Source: Pelomonas sp052436255 | Lineage (GTDB): Bacteria; Pseudomonadota; Gammaproteobacteria; Burkholderiales; Burkholderiaceae_C | Assembly: GCA_052436255.1 (NCBI GenBank) | Contig: JBQVNP010000004.1 | Coordinates: 1 to 64,000 of the forward strand | Length of the DNA: 64,000 bases | Direction of reading: 5' to 3' | In this document: one piece after another, positions 62,903-64,000 of the stretch | How positions within the stretch are numbered: position 1 is the first letter of the stretch | Layout of the letters: each line of letters opens with the position of its first letter | The notes under the pieces: model-generated | What the model was told of the DNA's origin: nothing | Seen by the model: the letters and a program-made list of their open reading frames with translations, nothing else | Database searches by the model: none | Made by a program: the position numbers and the translations under genes

Positions 62903-64000
62903 TTAGGCAGCGAGCAGCTGCCTGAGCACAAAGGGCAGGATGCCGCCGTGCTTGTAGAAGTCCACCTCGATGGCCGTGTCGATGCGCAGCGTCAGCACCA
63001 CCGTCTGCTGGCTGCCGTCAGGCTGGGTGATCGTCATCACCGCGTCGCCCTGGGGCTTGATGTCGCCGGCCAGCGTGATGTCAATGGTCTCGGCGCCGGT
63101 CAGGCCCAGGCCTTCCCAGCTCACGCCGGGCTTGAACTGCAGCGGCAGCACGCCCATGCCGATGAGGTTGCTGCGGTGGATGCGCTCGAAGCTCTTGGCG
63201 ATGACGGCCTTGATGCCCAGCAGCTGCGTGCCCTTGGCGGCCCAGTCGCGGCTGGAGCCGGTGCCGTATTCCTCGCCGGCAAAGATGACGGTGGGCCTGC
63301 CTTCGCGGATGTAGTCCATCGCGGCGTCGTAGATGGTCGTCTGCACGCCGTCCTTGAGCGTATAGCCGCCTTCCTCGCGCGAGCCGTCGGGCCGTGCGGG
63401 CAGCATCAGGTTCTTCACGCGCACGTTGGCGAAGGTCCCGCGCATCATCACGTCGTGGTTGCCACGGCGGGCGCCGTAGGAGTTGAAGTCGGCCTTGTGC
63501 ACGCCGTGGGCGACGAGGAACTTGCCGGCTGGCGTGGTCTCCTTGAAGGAGCCGGCCGGGCTGATGTGGTCGGTGGTGATGGAGTCGCCGAACAGCGCCA
63601 TGATCTTGGCGCCCTGCACGCCGCTGACGAGCTGCCTGGGCACCATCGTGAAATCCTTGAAGAAGGGCGGCTGGGCGATGTAGGTGCTCTTGGGCCAGGT
63701 GTAGACCTGACCCCCATCTTTGCCCCACTGGCCCTTGATCGCATCCCAGAGCTTGCCGGGCTGGCTGGCCACCTTGTCATAGTTGGCCTTGAAAGCCTGC
63801 GGGTCCATCGCGTACTTCATCAGCGCGTAGATCTCGTCGCTGCTGGGCCAGATGTCGCCCAGGAATACCGGGTGCCCTTGGAGGTTGTGGCCCACGGGCT
63901 CGGTCATCAGGTCGCGCGTGACATTGCCGGCAATCGCATAGGCCACGACCAGCGGCGGGCTGGCCAGGAAGTTGGCCTTCAGGTTGGGATGGATGCGCGC
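62903..64000 (-). CDS. acnA: Aconitate hydratase, C-terminal part (5' end beyond window)
   Basis: 365 codons, open to the right edge. Matches the last third of AcnA/IRP-type aconitase: MVPRQLVSGVQGAKIMALFG-type linker, ITTDHISPAGSF, NSYGARRGNHDVMMRG, the domain-4 swivel GEEYGTGSSRDWAAKGTQLL and SFERIHRSNLIGMGVLPLQF. Catalyses citrate to isocitrate in the TCA cycle. The frame is intact from base 64000 to the TAA-type end (LRQLLAA). Start not in the window. Confidence 0.95.
   Translation of the reverse strand, partial: ARIHPNLKANFLASPPLVVAYAIAGNVTRDLMTEPVGHNLQGHPVFLGDIWPSSDEIYALMKYAMDPQAFKANYDKVASQPGKLWDAIKGQWGKDGGQVYTWPKSTYIAQPPFFKDFTMVPRQLVSGVQGAKIMALFGDSITTDHISPAGSFKETTPAGKFLVAHGVHKADFNSYGARRGNHDVMMRGTFANVRVKNLMLPARPDGSREEGGYTLKDGVQTTIYDAAMDYIREGRPTVIFAGEEYGTGSSRDWAAKGTQLLGIKAVIAKSFERIHRSNLIGMGVLPLQFKPGVSWEGLGLTGAETIDITLAGDIKPQGDAVMTITQPDGSQQTVVLTLRIDTAIEVDFYKHGGILPFVLRQLLAA

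Overview
This 64 kb window is chromosomal DNA of a high-GC betaproteobacterium, most likely a Burkholderiales member near Roseateles, Rubrivivax or Leptothrix. The evidence is the strong GC bias, gene density near 95 percent with many ATGA, GTGA and TGATG stop/start overlaps, and the gene content: exosortase-A-associated genes, the TgpA/DUF58/MoxR set, a PatZ-like acetyltransferase and Anr/FNR-type boxes. I saw no tRNA, rRNA, CRISPR array, phage or insertion sequence. Both edges cut genes: a TgpA-like transglutaminase on the left and aconitase on the right.

Layout. 1-3.9 kb: MoxR, DUF58 and TgpA-type transglutaminase on the minus strand. 3.9-8.1 kb: deacetylase-family protein, MscS channel, zinc alcohol dehydrogenase and an esterase. 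8.2-25.9 kb: a surface polysaccharide island. It has a minus-strand run (GT2, flippase, GT2, tandem GNAT/FemAB protein, asparagine-synthase-like protein), a plus-strand run (epimerase, GMC oxidoreductase, GT4), a second minus-strand run (acyl carrier protein, two alpha/beta hydrolases, TPR protein, GT2), and the divergent pair acyl-CoA ligase and PLP decarboxylase. The ACP, hydrolases, ligase and decarboxylase are types found with exosortase A/PEP-CTERM systems, yet no exosortase is in the window.

25.9-33.5 kb: housekeeping genes (both N-degron aminoacyl-transferases, ArsC/Spx-like protein, riboflavin synthase, CorA) and an ABC exporter. 33.5-35.1 kb: an ECF41-type sigma factor and a CxxC carboxymuconolactone decarboxylase-family protein, each behind an exact TGTCACA-N16-CGTC promoter. 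35.1-36.6 kb: a HEAT-repeat protein and an unrecognised protein with a full metzincin zinc motif. 36.8-41.5 kb: secondary-alcohol dehydrogenase with a PatZ-like acetyltransferase, and a His/Met-rich secreted protein with a DUF2933 protein, each set behind an FNR-type box. 41.8-46.3 kb: a diheme lipoprotein facing a CadC-like regulator, then an orphan protein.

46.7-50.2 kb holds what I consider the most unusual locus: an intact thiamine-diphosphate enzyme translated with two short citrate-synthase-like proteins that have both lost catalytic residues. 50.2-55.2 kb: TonB receptor, orphan ABC substrate-binding protein and orphan histidine kinase. 55.2-59.6 kb: a PmrAB/QseBC-like two-component system divergent from an EptA-like phosphoethanolamine transferase and a PAP2 phosphatase, with a direct-repeat operator between them. 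59.7-64 kb: a UvrA-like ABC ATPase without an obvious UvrB-binding region, a short-chain dehydrogenase and the 3' part of aconitase.
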